DNA from: Draconibacterium halophilum
Lineage (GTDB): Bacteria > Bacteroidota > Bacteroidia > Bacteroidales > Prolixibacteraceae
DNA length: 64,000 bases
NCBI RefSeq assembly: GCF_010448835.1
Contig: NZ_CP048409.1
Location: 434,001 to 498,000 of the forward strand
Direction of reading: 5' to 3'
Below the pieces are notes generated by a model that was not told where the DNA came from, searched no databases, and saw only the letters and a list, made by a program, of their open reading frames with translations. Of this stretch, positions 63,180 to 64,000 are shown piece after piece (the stretch's first letter is position 1; every line of letters begins with the position of its first letter). The position numbers and the translations under genes were made by a program.

Positions 63180-64000
63180 ATGATAGATTTAAAAAATTTT
63201 ATAAAAATTATACCTACAATACTGATTGTAATTTCTTTCAAATGTTTCTCGCAGAATGAAGTTGAATTTGTATTGAGTGATTTCAGAAAAACAATTGAAT
63301 TAAAAGGAGAAGCACTTAAATTTGTCGATCCTTTTTTAGATCCAAGTAGAATACTTCTTCAGGACAGTTTGCTATTTGTGAGTAATTCCAATGTTACGCC
63401 ATCAGTCGATGTTTTTAGTATTAATACAGGAAAAAGAATTGCACGCTTTTGTAAAAGAGGAAGAGGTCCTGGTGAATTGGTCTTTCCTTTTTCAACTCAA
63501 ATTGTTGACTTAAACAATGAATTTATGGTTCATGACCTAAATGGAAAAAAGATTGTACTATATTCTTTAGACTTAATTCTTAGTGATAACGATAAGAAAT
63601 TTACTGAAATAATAAATGTAAGTGATATATATCCAAGAAAAATAGTCCAGATCAATAGTAATAGATATTTCTGTGGGCTAATTGGACATGAAGATGGATT
63701 TATGAATTGTATTATTGACTCAACGGGAAGTGTGGTCAAGTTTTTAAATAAATTTCCAGATGTTGGCTTACAATACAATACTACCATTGCATCAAATATA
63801 TTTAGTACAAATATTGGTATTTCAGACAATAATGAAAATATTATTGTCCCTTATAATTATTGGGACAGAATTGATTTATTCCAAAATAATGGAGATTTTA
63901 GACTTATATTGAAAGGTCCTAATTATAAAAAGCTTGATGTTATAAAAAAAAATGGGAGGGTCGTAAAAACCTCCAATAATAATAGATCTTATAATTATCC
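63180..64000 (+). CDS. 6-bladed beta-propeller protein, module C (3' end beyond window)
   Basis: Open from ATG 63180 to the window edge (273 codons so far). Signal peptide (about 1-24, IIPTILIVISFKCFSQ), hallmark RIARFCKRGRGPGELVFP near residue 95. The Cys at 22 may be a lipobox variant. The expected thioredoxin-like gene would lie beyond the window. Confidence 0.82.
   Translation, partial: MIDLKNFIKIIPTILIVISFKCFSQNEVEFVLSDFRKTIELKGEALKFVDPFLDPSRILLQDSLLFVSNSNVTPSVDVFSINTGKRIARFCKRGRGPGELVFPFSTQIVDLNNEFMVHDLNGKKIVLYSLDLILSDNDKKFTEIINVSDIYPRKIVQINSNRYFCGLIGHEDGFMNCIIDSTGSVVKFLNKFPDVGLQYNTTIASNIFSTNIGISDNNENIIVPYNYWDRIDLFQNNGDFRLILKGPNYKKLDVIKKNGRVVKTSNNNRSYNY

Overview
The window reads as chromosomal DNA of a Bacteroidota bacterium, most likely an order Marinilabiliales / Prolixibacteraceae-type marine or sediment organism. 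The phylum call rests on TAnnTTTG-type -7 promoter elements, a FecR/ECF sigma pair with STN-domain partners, a DUF4175 protein, an EnvC-like LytM protein behind a TPR lipoprotein and DUF4292, many lipoproteins and six copies of the 6-bladed beta-propeller family with the GRGPGE signature. The order-level call is inference.

Layout. 1-1.2 kb: amidohydrolase lipoprotein cut by the window edge. 1.3-9.1 kb (+): a TonB receptor, an FptX/AmpG-like importer and the last three haem-synthesis enzymes (hemN, hemG, hemH), which looks like a porphyrin salvage-to-haem operon. 9.1-12.3 kb: aldehyde dehydrogenase, OsmC, Crp/Fnr regulator, small membrane protein. 12.4-25.1 kb (mostly -): EnvC-like, DUF4292, TPR, dut, hemW, Rrf2 regulator, a frameshifted lutB, rpiB, flippase, ruvB, receiver protein. 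25.1-25.5 kb: a gene-free AT-rich stretch with two exact DnaA boxes. 25.5-35.1 kb (all +): DUF4175, RsbW-like ATPase, ybeY, mnmG, apt, uvrC, mnmA. 35.1-44.2 kb (-): rsgA, tdh, LolC/E-like permease, rbfA, then two STN-domain proteins, FecR and an ECF sigma factor. Three parS-like sites lie at 31.6, 36.2 and 37.9 kb. Together with the DnaA boxes, mnmG and the change of gene direction at 25.1-25.5 kb, they suggest the window contains or adjoins the chromosome origin and its ParB-loading zone.

44.4-64 kb is accessory. It holds a POT transporter, tRNA-Leu(CAA), a broken tyrosine integrase, an RND efflux adaptor and permease, three beta-propeller lipoproteins, the 3' scrap of a second RND permease, and then three copies of a module. 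Each module has a ~350-bp near-identical leader, a small secreted Cys-rich peptide (different each time), a hairpin, a 6-bladed beta-propeller protein, and (in the two complete copies) a membrane-anchored thioredoxin-like CxxC protein. Modules B and C are also preceded by identical N-terminal scraps of the lost RND permease. A complete IS982-family element with an 18-bp TIR and 7-bp target duplication lies just upstream of module C. This modular array, with constant leader and variable peptide, is the most promising undescribed system here.

Two genes (lutB and the integrase) are each broken by one missing base in a homopolymer. They should be checked as sequencing artefacts before being called pseudogenes.
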